Shown here one piece after another: positions 10,643-23,031 of a stretch of DNA of 64,000 nucleotides. Both the position numbers and the translations under genes were made by a program. Numbering within the stretch: position 1 is the first letter of the stretch; the number at the start of each line of letters is the position of its first letter. Origin of the DNA: Mycocentrospora acerina (lineage: Eukaryota; Ascomycota; Dothideomycetes; Pleosporales); contig JAKUHH010000146.1 in NCBI GenBank assembly GCA_022701365.1, positions 5,677 through 69,676 of the forward strand, in the 5' to 3' direction. The notes under the pieces were generated by a model, which saw only the letters and a list, made by a program, of their open reading frames with translations, did not search any database and had not been told where the DNA came from.

Positions 10643-12033
10643 TCAATTACAACAGAGGAGCCCGTAGATACTCTTTTTGAACCCTAATCATGGAATAAAA
10701 ATTGCAACAACAATGCATGAAATCTGCGACACAGAAGGAGAAAACTTTTTACAGGGTCCCACATCATATGATCTAAAAATCATTTGAGAGTACATATGAG
10801 AGCATTGGCAGTCTACAGTTAAGGTGCCATCAAGATAAAAAATAATGAGCTCTTTTCTGATGACAAATAAGCTCAATGTAGAACTCGTTTAACAATCAGA
10901 GAGAACAAAATCACCAACACGCCACATGCTAAGGAGACCTTTGAAAACTTACTAGACAAACAGGGGTGACATAAGTTCGTTATGTAGAGTATATAACCGC
11001 TAGCTTGGCTAGCCAGAGATCGATCTTTTGCCGTTCGGCAAAGTCACATAGCAGACAGGACACTGAAGAAGACAAACGCAGGCGAAAGCAACCAATTTTA
11101 TAAAATAGCTACAATCGCGCAAAGATTGATTGTTTAAGCACTACCTCCGTAGTATTCTGTCAAACTGATTATATTTTGCTCACATTACATCAAGTACGGT
11201 TCTCTCATAGAGCCCCGTTATCCCTCTTCGTGCCTATACCCGGCACTCGGCGGCCTGAAACAACATGACGTCATGAGACCCTATAAGCACCAATTCCGGC
11301 TAAATTCAAAGCCTACAGGAGCCAATAGGTTCATGAACTCCAGAGGAGATTTGTGAGCTATTTAGATATTTATTACTGTTTTAGTGCGGGGAAAATATCT
11401 CTCAACAATCAGCTGTTGTAGTTGTTGTTGCATAGGCAGATTAAATTCGCCCCCAGTTATACAGTTGTCATGTGACGATTTCGTTTATGCTACATTATGC
11501 GATATCCCTCTTATTTTCATTGGCGGGTCAATAATCATGTAAGATTATTCCCGTGTCTTTTACAAACGCCACTGATAGTATAGAATCAAGCATTCCTCCA
11601 CTTGGAAACGCGTTTAGCCATCATAGCTGTTGATAAGAAACTTTTCAACCATTCTGGAACTAGCATTTTGCTGAGACATAAACTGATAGTTGTTAAAATC
11701 ACGAACGATAATCATACTATATTTCTCGAAAGCTTGTCGGTATGACTGCATGTCCTCTCTGCAGTTGTGTTCTCGGTGATTTCTTTTCTTCTCCTGAGGG
11801 TTGTATCTGGCTGATGGAGCAAAATCTCACCTCTCGACAATTTACATCTGAAACACTATGTTTCGAGTAAGATGGTTTGGGGTAAGAGCACTATACTTAA
11901 GCGCATTTAGGCTATTCAAATGCTTAATCAAATGCTTAATTGTTTAATTTCACCTCTGTTAGTCCAGGTCCTAAGTACCGATCTATCAGGGGTTCTGAAC
12001 ACATTTAGCCGTTCCTAAGTCAGATTTCAAAAA
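10643..12033. other. Intergenic region, no gene seen
   Basis: About 1.4 kb without credible coding frames. It holds the 3' flank of the NmrA-like gene and the promoter of the esterase. No repeat or RNA gene was recognised. Confidence 0.4.
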
Positions 12034-12042
12034 TATAAATAG
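12034..12042 (+). promoter_or_regulatory. TATA box of the CE1 esterase gene
   Basis: TATAAATAG, 81 bp upstream of the esterase ATG at 12115. Confidence 0.6.
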
Positions 12043-12114
12043 GTGAACTGGACTCCCCCACAATGCGTAAACAATTCAAAAATCAATCCCGAAGTATCCT
12101 TACAGTAATTTGCA

Positions 12115-13145
12115 ATGCGTTTCCTCCCTCTCCTTCTTAGCTACCTTTCGGTAGCCGCAGCAGCCACCTTGGGAAAACGTGCACCAACACCTGGTACTCT
12201 TTCCCAGGTCACATCTTTCGGTAACGCACCTACCAAGGCTGGTTTTTACATTTACGTTCCCAAGAAGCTTGCTGCTTCACCTGGTATCGTCGTTGCTGTG
12301 CACTACTGCACTGGAACTGCACAGGCGTATTACAATGGAAGCCCGTACAAGACTCTTTCCGAGCAGTATGGCTTCATTGTGATTTACCCCAGCTCTCCTA
12401 ACGTTGGGACATGCTGGGATGTCAGCAGCAAGCAGACATTAACCCATGAGGGAGGTGGAGATAGTAATACCATCGCAAACATGGTCAAGTGGACCATCGC
12501 ACAATACAAAGCGGATGCTGCGAAGGTTTTTGTTACAGGATCGAGCAGTGGAGCAATGATGACGGTGAGCTTTGCTTTGTTGTTCTGCCATGCAGTACTA
12601 TTCTAATTATTCTTGCTTCATGCTAACTTAAATGTAGAATGTTCTTGCTGCTACCTACCCCGACATCTTCAAGGCTGCCATAGCCTACTCTGGTGTGGGC
12701 GCAGGGTGCTTTGCATCTGCGGCAGGCCTTGTTGACGCATGGAACAGTACTTGCGCTCAAGGTAACTCTATCTCTACCCCCCAAGCGTGGGCAAAGATAG
12801 TATTCAACAGTGAGTAATCGTTCTGAGGTTGAAGTTATTTGTCTAATACATATACTTTCAGTGTATCCAAGCTTTAAAGGCGTGCGTCCTAGGATGCAGA
12901 TCTACCACGGGAGTGCGGACACTACGCTTAGGCCGCAGAACTATCAAGAAACAATGAAGGAATGGGCAGGTGTATTTGGATATAACTATGATAAGCCACA
13001 GAGCACCAAGGCAAATGACCCTCAATCTGGATATACCCGAACTATCTATGGGCCCAGTGTCCAAGGTATCTATGCGACAGGTGTGGGACATACCGTACCT
13101 ATCCGAGGTGCCGATGATATGAAATTCTTTGGTTTCACTTCTTAA
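12115..13145 (+). CDS. Secreted CE1-family esterase, probable acetylxylan esterase
   Basis: A secreted serine esterase of the PHB-depolymerase/CE1 type, expected to remove acetyl (or feruloyl) groups from plant-cell-wall xylan. Exons are 12115-12564, 12638-12809 and 12862-13145 (introns 73 and 52 bp, phases consistent), giving 301 residues. The N-terminus is a signal peptide followed by a Lys-Arg processing site near residue 22. The nucleophile is the central Ser of GSSSG, just before intron 1. The acid is likely the Asp of HGSADTT, and the His lies in GVGHTVPIRG near the C-terminus. The length fits acetylxylan esterase A without a C-terminal cellulose-binding module. It is convergent with the arrestin-like gene. 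Acetylxylan versus feruloyl specificity cannot be settled by eye. Confidence 0.9.
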
Positions 13146-13353
13146 GCCGTATCAGGTTCAAAGTAACTCGGGCAGTTTTCTAGCTTTTTGCAAGCTCGTT
13201 CAGAGGTTGTATTGTTCTCTGCAAGATATTATTTTTTGTAAATAAAAATCAATTTTCAACATAAGCAACTCCCTCTCAATCAAGGGAAATAAATCGCATT
13301 CATCGATCGTATCATTACGTGCTTCAAAGTCTACATAAAAATGTATGCTCTCC

Positions 13354-14920
13354 TTACTTTCCTCTCGAATATACGTACTTCGATGTTCTCACCGCTTCCT
13401 CGTACGTGGGTGGCATAGATGACCCCCGAGAAGAATCGCTCTTTGTAACTTCGTACTGTAACCCATTCATCACTTTACTATTTAGTCTCAGTGCCTCTTC
13501 GATAATGTTTGATCCCTCTAGCCTCGTGTCTTTCATGGGACCTCCCATCAGCCTCCGACCAGGAGGGATACCAGATGAGATCCGAACGGGAACGCGGAGT
13601 TGCACAAAGAAGATACGGCCTCCCTGATCCTGATGTCGTGAGTATTTTGTAACTGAAATTGAGGTAGGGATCTCATACCTTCGATCCGCGGCATTGAATA
13701 CCCATCAAAATTTCTAATTCGTACCTTCGCGCCAAGTTGCACGCCTCAAACGTCGGTACTGCATCATCTGGCAGCTCTTTTCCTTCCCACAACTCAGGGT
13801 TCACCTCATGCTCCATCTCTTCCCCTATCCCTGGTTCATCGAATAATCGCATTCCCAGGTTACTCAGGCTTTGAATCGTCCAACAGCTCATATGCCCACT
13901 AGTCGCCGTCCCAGCCTGAACATCTGTGTACCCTACTAAAAGAACTTGGAAACTCTGCAGATAGAGCTCATGAGAATGTTCATGTAAATTTTTTACGCTA
14001 AGACGCATGGCGATGTCGCAACCATGGCTTATATTGAAATCTGGTAGGAATTTTGCTGTGATCAAAATGTGGGCGGGTACATCGGCAGAAGGTTTTGGAC
14101 ACACCAGTCCTAATGACTCTTGGAAGGAAGTTGGCTTTGGGGGACTCAGAATTTTTGCTTCAATAGATTTTGTGCTGGAAAACACGGAACTGGATAATGC
14201 TGTATTAGAGTGAAGTTGATCTGTAGGCCAAGCGTTGATGCTGAGAGACTACCTTTGGTAAGGATGTTTACAATGACTAGCTGTAGGAGGGAAACTCACC
14301 TTTCTTGTGGTGAATTTGAACATATTGCGTGTCGTTGTCACACTGACATCAACTTGATACAAAACCTCTGTGCCCTTGACAAGGTTCATCATGGACGGTG
14401 GAAGATCTTGCAACATTCGAGGATTTCTCTTGCTCTTTGTATCCATATACCGCAATACTGGAGAGTTTGGCGGACATGTGCAACACCTTGGGGACCAAGG
14501 CACCTTTGGAATATTAGAGATGATAAGGTATCAAAACTCCTATAGCCAGTGCTTACGATAAGTTTGAATGGGAAGCTATAGTATCCAACACCGAGCTTCA
14601 AATTCTCCTGTCTTGAATCATCCACGCCACATCGAGTTGGAACTATGACTCTAGATTCGTGTACAAACTATCCAAATTTTAGTCCAAGCACTATACAGAT
14701 CATGTAACAGCATTTAACTCACACGATGTCTTTCCTCTTCCTTCCGATTCATCAGTAGACCAGCTGTTCCAGTTAACATAGACACGCTTTCTCCGATCAA
14801 GCTCGCAGTGATCTTCGAGATTGTAATCGTATTTGGGCAATAAATGACGATGTTTCCGGAAACAGTTTGCCCATTGGTGAAGATAGCATTTTCTTGATCC
14901 AACTCGATTGTGATTTCCAT
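13354..14920 (-). CDS. Arrestin-like (alpha-arrestin) trafficking adaptor
   Basis: An adaptor that probably recruits a HECT ubiquitin ligase to membrane cargo. Exons on the minus strand are 14920-14723, 14667-14557, 14503-14300, one ending at 13679, and 13623-13354. The N-terminal arrestin sheet starts at residue 1 (MEITIELDQ), with GYYSFPFKL and LPPSM as typical strands. The C-terminal arrestin domain includes SPPKP, and the last exon has FVQLRVPVRI. A PPTY motif (a PPxY ligand for Rsp5/NEDD4 WW domains) lies 18 residues from the end. The junction between exons 3 and 4 (14300 to about 14185-14210) is unresolved: the good donor GTGAGT is phase 0, but no AG gives the required frame. This needs a weak donor such as GTTTCC, a sequence error, or a lesion. 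Confidence 0.8.
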
Positions 14921-15571
14921 GTCCTTTGATTTTTTGATAGATAGGGAATGAATATATCGTCAACGTGAAGATGGTTGAGGACAATAAATCAGTTGATGAT
15001 TGGTATGAAATGATGATTATATCGAGTATTGAGTCCAAAGGTCGACGCGGTACAGATAAATCATTTCGAATCTCACAGAACATCGCGTCCAAGTTCTTCT
15101 CGTCACCGACATTTTTCTCTCGGGCACTGAATGTTTGACTCCATATGCCGTCGCGCGACCCGGCTATTTTTAGTCGGCGGGCCAAGACTTGGCGTGTCAA
15201 CGGGCATTTTGCTGCAACTAAGAAATACTCAAACATACACGGCCAAGAAATTAGGTGGCAATGTCAGTTGGCATATGTTGAAGTGACTTGTTATTAGTCG
15301 TGAAGTGTAGATATTCGGAAATAAGCCTGTAACCTCTCATTATGAATTAATGCAATCGCTATACGTTTGTAGGAAGAAGACAACTAAAAGATGACTAAAA
15401 AAATATCTTTTAGAATAACTTTTCTTAGGTCATGCAGAGTATCAGCTCATCGTGTAGATACTTTTGCTTTGATTTTAAGTAATGCTGATTGGAACTGTCA
15501 AACTAATTTTCGAGATGAAATGAGGCACAAGACGAAGTAATCAAGTAAACTGAACGGCTCAAAACGCCCGA
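14921..15571. other. Intergenic region, arrestin promoter and TF 3' flank
   Basis: About 650 bp between the arrestin start and the transcription-factor stop, both on the minus strand. Long frames here are extensions of the arrestin region without domain content. No other feature seen. Confidence 0.4.
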
Positions 15572-17875
15572 TCACTGATTGCTATTGAAGTATGGAAAGT
15601 CTGCATCTAACCAGTCTAGTGTGGGCTGGATGTCGAAAAGCCCCCATCCCGGGTCAATACTTGCAGGTACAACATTATCAGCTGAAAAGCTCATCGAAAT
15701 ATCTGAACTCAACGCAGCCATTTGTATGTTTTGAGAGTCGAAAGTCTCAATATCAGGAAAGTATCCAGGTTGCCCACTTACCGTACGTAGAGACGGATGT
15801 GAGGTGAAGGTGAAGTCTTCCGGATATTTGGCAGGTGGAGGTATGTGGTCATTGCTTGTTACTGAAGGACTTCTGCCGTGTCTACTTTCTATCACCAAGC
15901 CATTGCAGAGCTCTATGAAAGATTTGAAAAGGGCCTGGAGCTTGGCAATTGATGAGCTTAAGTCTGTGAGACCGTCAAGCTGGCTAGTGATCACTTTCAA
16001 GGTTTGATAATCTTGCTCGTTAGAAGTTGCAACGACATTGCAAAATAAGACGAAAAATGGCGTGAGAGGGTGATAAAGAACAGTCCTACATGAATCAGTG
16101 TTTGCCCTTTACAGAGCCGGAAACCCACATACCAGTGCATGTACGCGACGTGCGATCGGATATCAGTGATGTTCATAGACTCTTCCTGGATCGCTCTCAA
16201 CGTCGTCATCGCCATACGCGCAGATTCCAAACACTCGTCATCAATATGGGTATTGGCTGGCAAACATATCTGACGTGAACGCAATATGGAAGTTCGAAGC
16301 GAGTGATATGAGAACTGGATAGTATTGAGTTCACTCCCAATGTGAAGTCCGCCCCATGAGCTTGAGGGCCCGTGTAGCTATACAAGGTAAGTAAATAAAA
16401 GTCCCCACAATGGACGACATAACATACCTCAGTAATTCGAGCATGTACACGTTCTAATCTTCCCAAGAGGTCTTGGACCGCGTACTCTACTCTCGGAATA
16501 AGAGATCTGTTATTTAGGATTTTGTTCGGGTGTAACTCCGAAACAACAATGGCTTGTATCGGTACGAAGTGAAGGTAGGTGGAAAGCAACGATGACATGG
16601 ATTTGTTGACTGGAGAAGAGAATGCTGAATCCAGTCCGTTGTACTCAAGAAGACAGCGGCTTCTTCCGAGCATCATTGAATGATTCTTGTCCAAGATATG
16701 GCACCACACATAGCAATAGTAAATCTCTTCATCATCTTCAGTCTCAGTCCGGCAAGATCTAACTTGAGCTTCCAGACCAAGATCTTCACACGTTTTACAC
16801 GCGGCAGAAATGAAAGCCCAACAAGATTTTGTATCCCCAGTGCCTTGAGCTATGAATGCCTTCATTCGAATATCATCAGCCGGGTCGTACAATCAAGAAC
16901 TGGGTCAACTTACGCTGCACAAAAGCGATTGTAAGAAAATTAGGGAAGGCGCGGAGATCAAATGTATGCGCGCCATCGCTAATTTTACACTTCCCAGATA
17001 TCTTGCTGCGCTTGTACGCATTCCTCCTTCGACATCTTCCAGACTGCCCTCGGATAGTACGGTGTTGATGAACTTGAACGCAGCAGAATTGACGCAGATA
17101 GAGTAGAGAAGCAAAGTTTCTTGACTACCTGTTCGATTGATCAAGGCGAGACCCATGTCTTTAAGCGACTTTGGGGAAACATGCTTGAAATAATCCAGTA
17201 CGTAAGGGCCAATGCTCTTCCCTTTCAATTCTTCAATGGTCAGCTATGCAAAACACGAAGGTACTAAAACCAACGACAGACGTACCACGAAGCATCCAGT
17301 ATAAGAGCTCAATCGAAGGATAGGTAATATCGTCAAGAACATCCGTCACGCGGCTGCTACGGGCACTTGAGACATCTGGAAGTGTTCTCACTAACGAAAG
17401 ATGATTCACGAACGACATAGCAGCATTTAACACTGCTAATCGATCCGCTGGCATATTCTTTCTGGAATCAATTTCCTGACCAAAAAAGCCTCGAGCCTCA
17501 ATTATAGAAGGAGACTGAGGCATACTTGGAGAATGAATAGATATAGATGGAGATGGGGAAATGTGAAGTTCATGACGTCGAATGCTCTTATGTGCTTGGG
17601 CCGATGTTGGATCGGTTACTCTCCTGCGCTTGGATACGTTTCGAGCCTGTCGAGCAACTGGTGTGCGGATGCATGGAGTGTTGCTATCGACACAATTTCC
17701 GCAGGGATCGTCGCGATCGCATTTGACCTAGCACAGAGTTGGCGGCTGATATGATGAGAAAACTGTTCACAAACCTTTCGCTGTTTACAGGTATCACACT
17801 GTGAATAGTTTAGCGCAAAACAGGTGGGGATTATAGAAGAATGCTGCTGACCACTGCATTTTGAGGTGTTGACAT
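15572..17875 (-). CDS. Zn2Cys6 transcription factor with fungal-specific TF domain, seven exons
   Basis: A nuclear DNA-binding regulator. Exons on the minus strand are 17875-17852, 17798-17775, 17727-17286, 17230-16914, 16859-16428, 16377-16133 and 16085-15572, with introns of 47 to 55 bp in consistent phase, giving 665 residues. The zinc cluster starts at residue 9 and follows Cx2Cx6Cx5Cx2Cx7C (CDTCKQRKVKC, then CGNC). It is cut by introns after each of two 24-nt exons. A basic stretch (VSKRRRV) follows. The middle domain is of the Fungal_trans type: ELLYWMLRELKGKSIGPYVL, then PSLIFLQSLL, then TVLYHPLTPFFVLF. The acidic tail may activate. A GTAAGT near 15780 inside the last exon could mark a further optional intron. 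The target is unknown; neighbouring targets are possible but unproven. Confidence 0.88.
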
Positions 17876-18953
17876 GATTGGTCGCAGGACCCTGGATGTG
17901 ACACTCGGATATATACCCGTTCAAAGCGAACAGAAAAGACGAACAAAAATGAGGGGATGGAAATTTACGCTCCACGTGTAACGTCGGCAAAATTCCTTCC
18001 GAGGATTGCCTGGGGCAGCTGAATAAATGACAGAGCATCGACTGCGGGACAATTCCTCGGGCCACATGCGTGGCTGTAGGGCTGAAGTATATCTGGATTC
18101 TCGCCAAGAGATCCAATTGACAGGGAATGGGTACCGTAAAGGGGCAAAGGCGATGCAATCCTTGGCGTCTTGTTCACAGCCACAGTTCCAGTAACTGCAT
18201 CAACTATGAATAGGCATCACTGTGGCTGGAAGAATGGTTCAAGCGCTGTACAATGGAAAGCGGTGTTTTTCTTGACGCATAGAGCGAAGCCACTTTTTCA
18301 ACCACGAAGGAGCGGCTTGGTATAAAAGTGGATTTGGTTAGTTCACTCCTCGATTTCCGGAATGGCCGAATGACCGGAACTATTCTCTTTTCGACGACCC
18401 AAAAACGCATTAATGATATCATCAATGCAATAATTTGACACTTAAGAACGATACCGCGCTTTTGATTAAACTTTGAATGCGGCTGGTAGAATTAAGTTCA
18501 TAACACAAGTCACCGCTTATCCTTCCAGTAATCTATAGTTTGTAATAATTGGCATTGGTTTTCTTGCCTTCCTTGTGTAGCGACTTCTTTCAACAGAACT
18601 TTTTAGTCGTACCACCGAGGCTGAGAACAGTGGTATTTTGAATGTATTATCAAACAACTTTTCTATCGTGGAGCAAGCCTTAATGGCATCATTCCGGGGC
18701 TTTTGGTAAAATGCTGCCCTCCCACTTGTTGTTTGCAGCTCATTTCCCCGCAGCACAACACTCCACTACTGGAGGCCATCTTGCCTCGTAACCGGGTAAA
18801 TTGGACAGAGCGCCACAACTGCAACGCCGATCTGCTTAGAGATGGCAACTGGTTAAAATCAAACGTATTGTCCATGATGAATCTTGGCCTGTATTTTTGC
18901 CAGGGAACTTTCCATACAAATTTCCGATTCTGTGCTTGGCGGACTTGATCAAT
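17876..18953. other. Divergent intergenic region, TF / dioxygenase
   Basis: About 1.1 kb between two divergent genes. Frames on both strands are short, lack domains and start at non-ATG codons. I see no RNA gene or repeat. Confidence 0.4.
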
Positions 18954-20002
18954 ATGGCAACTGTAGAGGAACAGTATGCGCTTTCGCAAGCGCAGATAGA
19001 CTTTTTCGTCCAACACGGTTGGATAAAGCTGTCAAATTGTTTCACGCATGGACAAGCAGAGGAGCTACAGTCAACACTATGGACGCGACTGGGCATGGAT
19101 CCAAACGATATGTGAACATGGTATGTTTCAATGTGTTTCAAGCACCAACGGCTGCAATGTTTCATGTTCCGCATGTAGATTTGACTCCTGCTAGGCACAC
19201 GGAACGCACAAACATGCCTCATTTCCGCGAGTTTGACGTTTCAACTTTTGCACCTCGCGCATGGGGCGGCATCTGCTCCCTTCTCGGCGGCTCTTCTCGC
19301 ATTGATGCCAATTCCGCAATTTCGACCTGGAAAGACAGCTTCATCGTCAACCTTGGCACGCCGGAGGGCTACAACAAAATCATTAAACCCCAAGACCTCG
19401 ATAATTGGCATGTCGACGGCGACTTTTTCGTGCACTTTCTCGATTCGCCGGAACAGGCCCTCCTTGTGATTCCTTTGTGGAGCGATGTTGTAGAAGGAGG
19501 AGGAGGGACCATGATTTGCCCCAGAGCGATTGAACATGTGGCTCAGTATCTGGAAAAAGAGAGGGAAGGAGTTAGTCCGCGCATGACACCGAGAAAGTTG
19601 AATCCGGGGATGGTTCAGGAGCAGGGGTTGAGCTGGTTTGTAGAGTTAGCGAGGAGCATGCCAGATGAGGCATTTTTGGAGGCGACGGGCGTAGTTGGAG
19701 ATGTGTATTTGCTACATCCGCTGATGCTGCATTCGGCAAGCAATAATCAACTTAGAAAGATCAGAGTCATTACAAACCCACCTGTGTCAATCAAAGAACC
19801 GTTTGTATTTGACAGAATTGATGGGAAGTATAGCGCGGTGGAGCTCAAAACGTTGAGGGCACTTGGGAAAGACAGACTTGAGGGATGGAAAATCAAGGGT
19901 GATAGGCAGGCGATTGTACCAGAACGACTCAAGGTCCAAGCAGAGATGAAGAGAAAAGAAGAAGAAAGATTACAAAAGCAAAATGCAAGATTTGATCTTT
20001 AA
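18954..20002 (+). CDS. Phytanoyl-CoA dioxygenase (PhyH)-family oxygenase
   Basis: An Fe(II)/2-oxoglutarate-dependent oxygenase. Exons are 18954-19111 and 19195-20002, joined by an 83-bp intron with GTGAAC donor and GCTAG acceptor, giving 321 residues. The metal-binding HxD lies in NWHVDGDFF, the distal His in LLHPLMLHSAS, and the 2-oxoglutarate Arg is probably in RKIRVITNPP. The start is the ATG at 18954 because it is followed by the PhyH N-terminus (a helix, then FFVQHGWIKLSNC). The product resembles fungal PhyH-like proteins annotated only as hypothetical; the substrate is unknown. The coiled charged tail (MKRKEEERLQKQ) is typical of that subgroup. It is convergent with the chitin synthase gene, 139 bp away. 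Confidence 0.85.
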
Positions 20003-20141
20003 AAGACGGCCAATCAAGGGCAGCTTTTGGCTTGGGATAGCATACATCAACTGGCAAGTTTTAAAAATCGGGAAGTTCAAATCAATTATCAATTTACATT
20101 TCTGGACTTCTATCAACCTTTTGATCTGTACAACCCCGAAT

Positions 20142-23031
20142 TTACCTCTGTTTGAACATGTATTGAATACTGATCGTCCCCATGAACCACAAAAATCCTA
20201 GAAAACGTATAGTGGAAAGAACAGCCGTCGCGTAGAGAAGAATCCTGAAGTATAATGGAGTACGTGTCGTTGCAGCTTCCTAGCACATTGTTAGCGTATG
20301 GCCATACGATAAATAATTGATAAACACCTACTCCTACACCAACAGAAGACAAGCTATCTGTTGTGACAACAATGATGAGGCCGATATTTGACAATAGCCA
20401 CGAATACACCAGCCATGTTCGGAAAGACTTGTACGAATCTTCTGTATTCTTTACAGTGTCTTTGGGTTGTTTCTTCGGTTTCTGCGTCGCCCTTTTTACG
20501 ACTTCAGCAAAGACTTCGTCAATCTCACCGTTTTCCTTGTCAAATTCTTCAACTTCGACTTGGCCCTTGTCGTCGACTTTTGCCGCGGGCAACGTTGCTG
20601 CGATATCAGAACCTTTGGTTCCCCATGACACATCGTGCCAATTGTTGAAGGAATACACCATCAAAATGTTGATGTACGTAGACATGAGGACCATGTATTG
20701 CGGGAATGAGTGGAACATGTGCCAGGGATCAAGGTAGAGAAAGGACGCGATGAAGTTGAATCCGTAAATGGTGATGAGTGCGACTAGGATCAGCCCCAAC
20801 ACACTGTCCTTGCTATTGAAGATGCTGTTGAAAAAGTCTATTACTGACTCGGTTGAGATCTGTTCGCCGATTGGTTTGTCGGTGAAGGCGCGATAGACCA
20901 GTCGTCCAGTCAAGACAAGTATGTAGGCTTGAATTATGCCGAAAACTACGAATGAGAACACGTAGGTCCACTTAGTCCCTTTTGGTCGGTTCCCTAGGGC
21001 GAGAATGAACTGGAGGATCAGGAATGCTATGTAAACGTATTGAAGGAATAAGTTGAGGATTGGCGTTGCATCACCAAACGGCCAGCCTTCGTAGTTCTGC
21101 TTTGGTTCTGGAGTGCCAACCAGCGTCATGATGACAGTTGTTGTGAGGTAGTAAGATGCGAGGGAAAACCAGGTAAAGAAGACGTTGGCGATATTGTAGA
21201 AGAACTGGACGTGGAAGAAGAATTGACGGATAATACCATGGCTGGAAGAATACAAGCGGTTAAAGTGCATGATTGAATAAAGTGAAGCAGCAAAGGACCC
21301 GTTCAGCCATCTACGACGCTGGCCGATGAAGTCATGTGCTTCTTCGGGTACATCAGTTTCGCCTTTGGCTGCTTTGACGTACGAAAGATGCCTAAATCAA
21401 GGTACAGAGTCAGTGGGTGTTTTACATGGTTCAAGCATAGGTATAGGATGAACCTACCATCTCTCGCCAGCCTTCGCCACAAGCTCAAAGCAAAGAATAC
21501 GATCTTCGGCAAGGAACATATTTTTCTTGAAAATGTTCATCCCATCAATTCCTTTCTTTCCCAGTTTCGCTGACAGTGTGTGATCGCCGTGGAAGTACTG
21601 TTCCAACGGCCGGCCCATGATAGCTCGGAAGCGATACGCTGAAAAAGCGCCAGGTAGAACACTAACATATCCAAACGCACTTTCCAGAGGCTTGTCGAGG
21701 ACGTTGGAAATTTTGTATTCGAAGTTCTGGATCGCGACTAGCGGGTTCAAAAGCGCTTTTCCTTTCTTCAGCATGGCGTGAATTTCGCCACATGCACCGC
21801 CAAGGTCTCGATCGTTATGGAAGGCTTCCCACAAGTGTAGTAGTGACTTATCACCTGGCTTCGTGCCAGCATCAATCAGAATACTGACATTCGGATTCAG
21901 AATGCGACCAAAGGCGTTGAAGAGCCAACGATGTGAGTTGATCTTCTTGCTGTTATTCTGCTTCAGGCAGAAGATGAACTGGACCGGTGGGAAGCTTTCA
22001 GCGTTCTTATCAGAGCCGGGAAAAACGATCTTTTGCTCCGGTGTAACGCTGATCTGACTGGTGTATTCGAAGATGTGTGCGACCGTCTCGTTGCCGTTGA
22101 TTTCTTTTTTCATGACACCATCTTGATAGATGCCAATCGTGGCCAAAACGTCAAACACCTCCTTGTCTACCTCGTTGATGCCATCGAAGACTAGACAAAC
22201 AACAATTTTCTGCCACGCAGGACCACCTACGTTCCAAAACTTCGTTTTGCGCAGATTGGTAATCTCTCGAATGTTCTCCATTACTCCATGTAACGTGCGG
22301 GAAAGAAGAGTTTTATCCTCATTGTAATATGTAATAGCTATAAGTAGCTCAGTCATTCTACCTTGTTCAGCAGGACGTAATCCATAGCCATTTGCATGTG
22401 TGAAGTCGTTGGGATCGCAAGTAGCAGCTGTGTAGCGCATGGATGAAAATTCCTCAGTACATTTGCCATCTGAATCGAAGTACTGTGGCTCGACGGAGTT
22501 CTTCAAAGGGCTAGGAACAGGGAAGTCATGACTCAAAAAGTTTCCAGAGCGTAACTTAACTTTGCGCGTGTTCGAGCGCTTTACTCCTTTACTATTAGAA
22601 ATCGTATTTGGCTGCTGTCGTCGTGCCCAGTCATTGTCCGTGGTGTTGACTTCTTCAAGCGGTGCAAATTCGCCGGCATTGTAGGGGTTATAGTGCTCAA
22701 AACCAGTGAAGCCACTTTCGTCCCTTAGCTCAACCGGTTCGCGATTTGAAGAGTTCACTGGGGTGTAAATTTGAGGGCGACTGTAGACTGAACTCGGAGA
22801 GACAGTGTCATATCGGAATTGATCATAATCGGTAGCGGTAGAATCATTCAGCAGATGCTGTTCGTCGTCGCGGCTATGTGGCGGAGATGTATGATACGGA
22901 AGCTGCTGTTTATGAGCTGTGTGCGTTTTGCGACGGGCAAAATTTGGCGTGCTACTAACTGTAGTCGAACTTTCTATATCGTGTAGCTGATAACTCCACT
23001 CCGCGTCAGATTTTTTATCGCTGGAACCCAT
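20142..23031 (-). CDS. Chitin synthase, class I/II type
   Basis: A plasma-membrane family 2 glycosyltransferase that polymerises UDP-GlcNAc into chitin. Exons on the minus strand are 23031-21458, 21391-20332 and 20279-20142 (introns 66 and 52 bp), giving 923 residues. The order is a disordered, Ser/Tyr-rich N-terminus (about 1-150), a conserved block ([13 protein letters not shown], then [13 protein letters not shown]), the catalytic region with EDRILC and [12 protein letters not shown], and then about seven membrane segments. The junction before GHL-type sequence splits a Trp codon. The small last exon restores the final membrane helix ([17 protein letters not shown]) and ends with FKQR. For the second intron the GTAGGT donor is preferred over GTAGGA six bases upstream. 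Class I versus class II cannot be fixed by eye. Confidence 0.93.

Noticed and set aside
14700..15236. 178-codon minus-strand frame
   Set aside because: It overlaps the first arrestin exon in another frame and begins at a non-ATG codon upstream of the true start; no domain.
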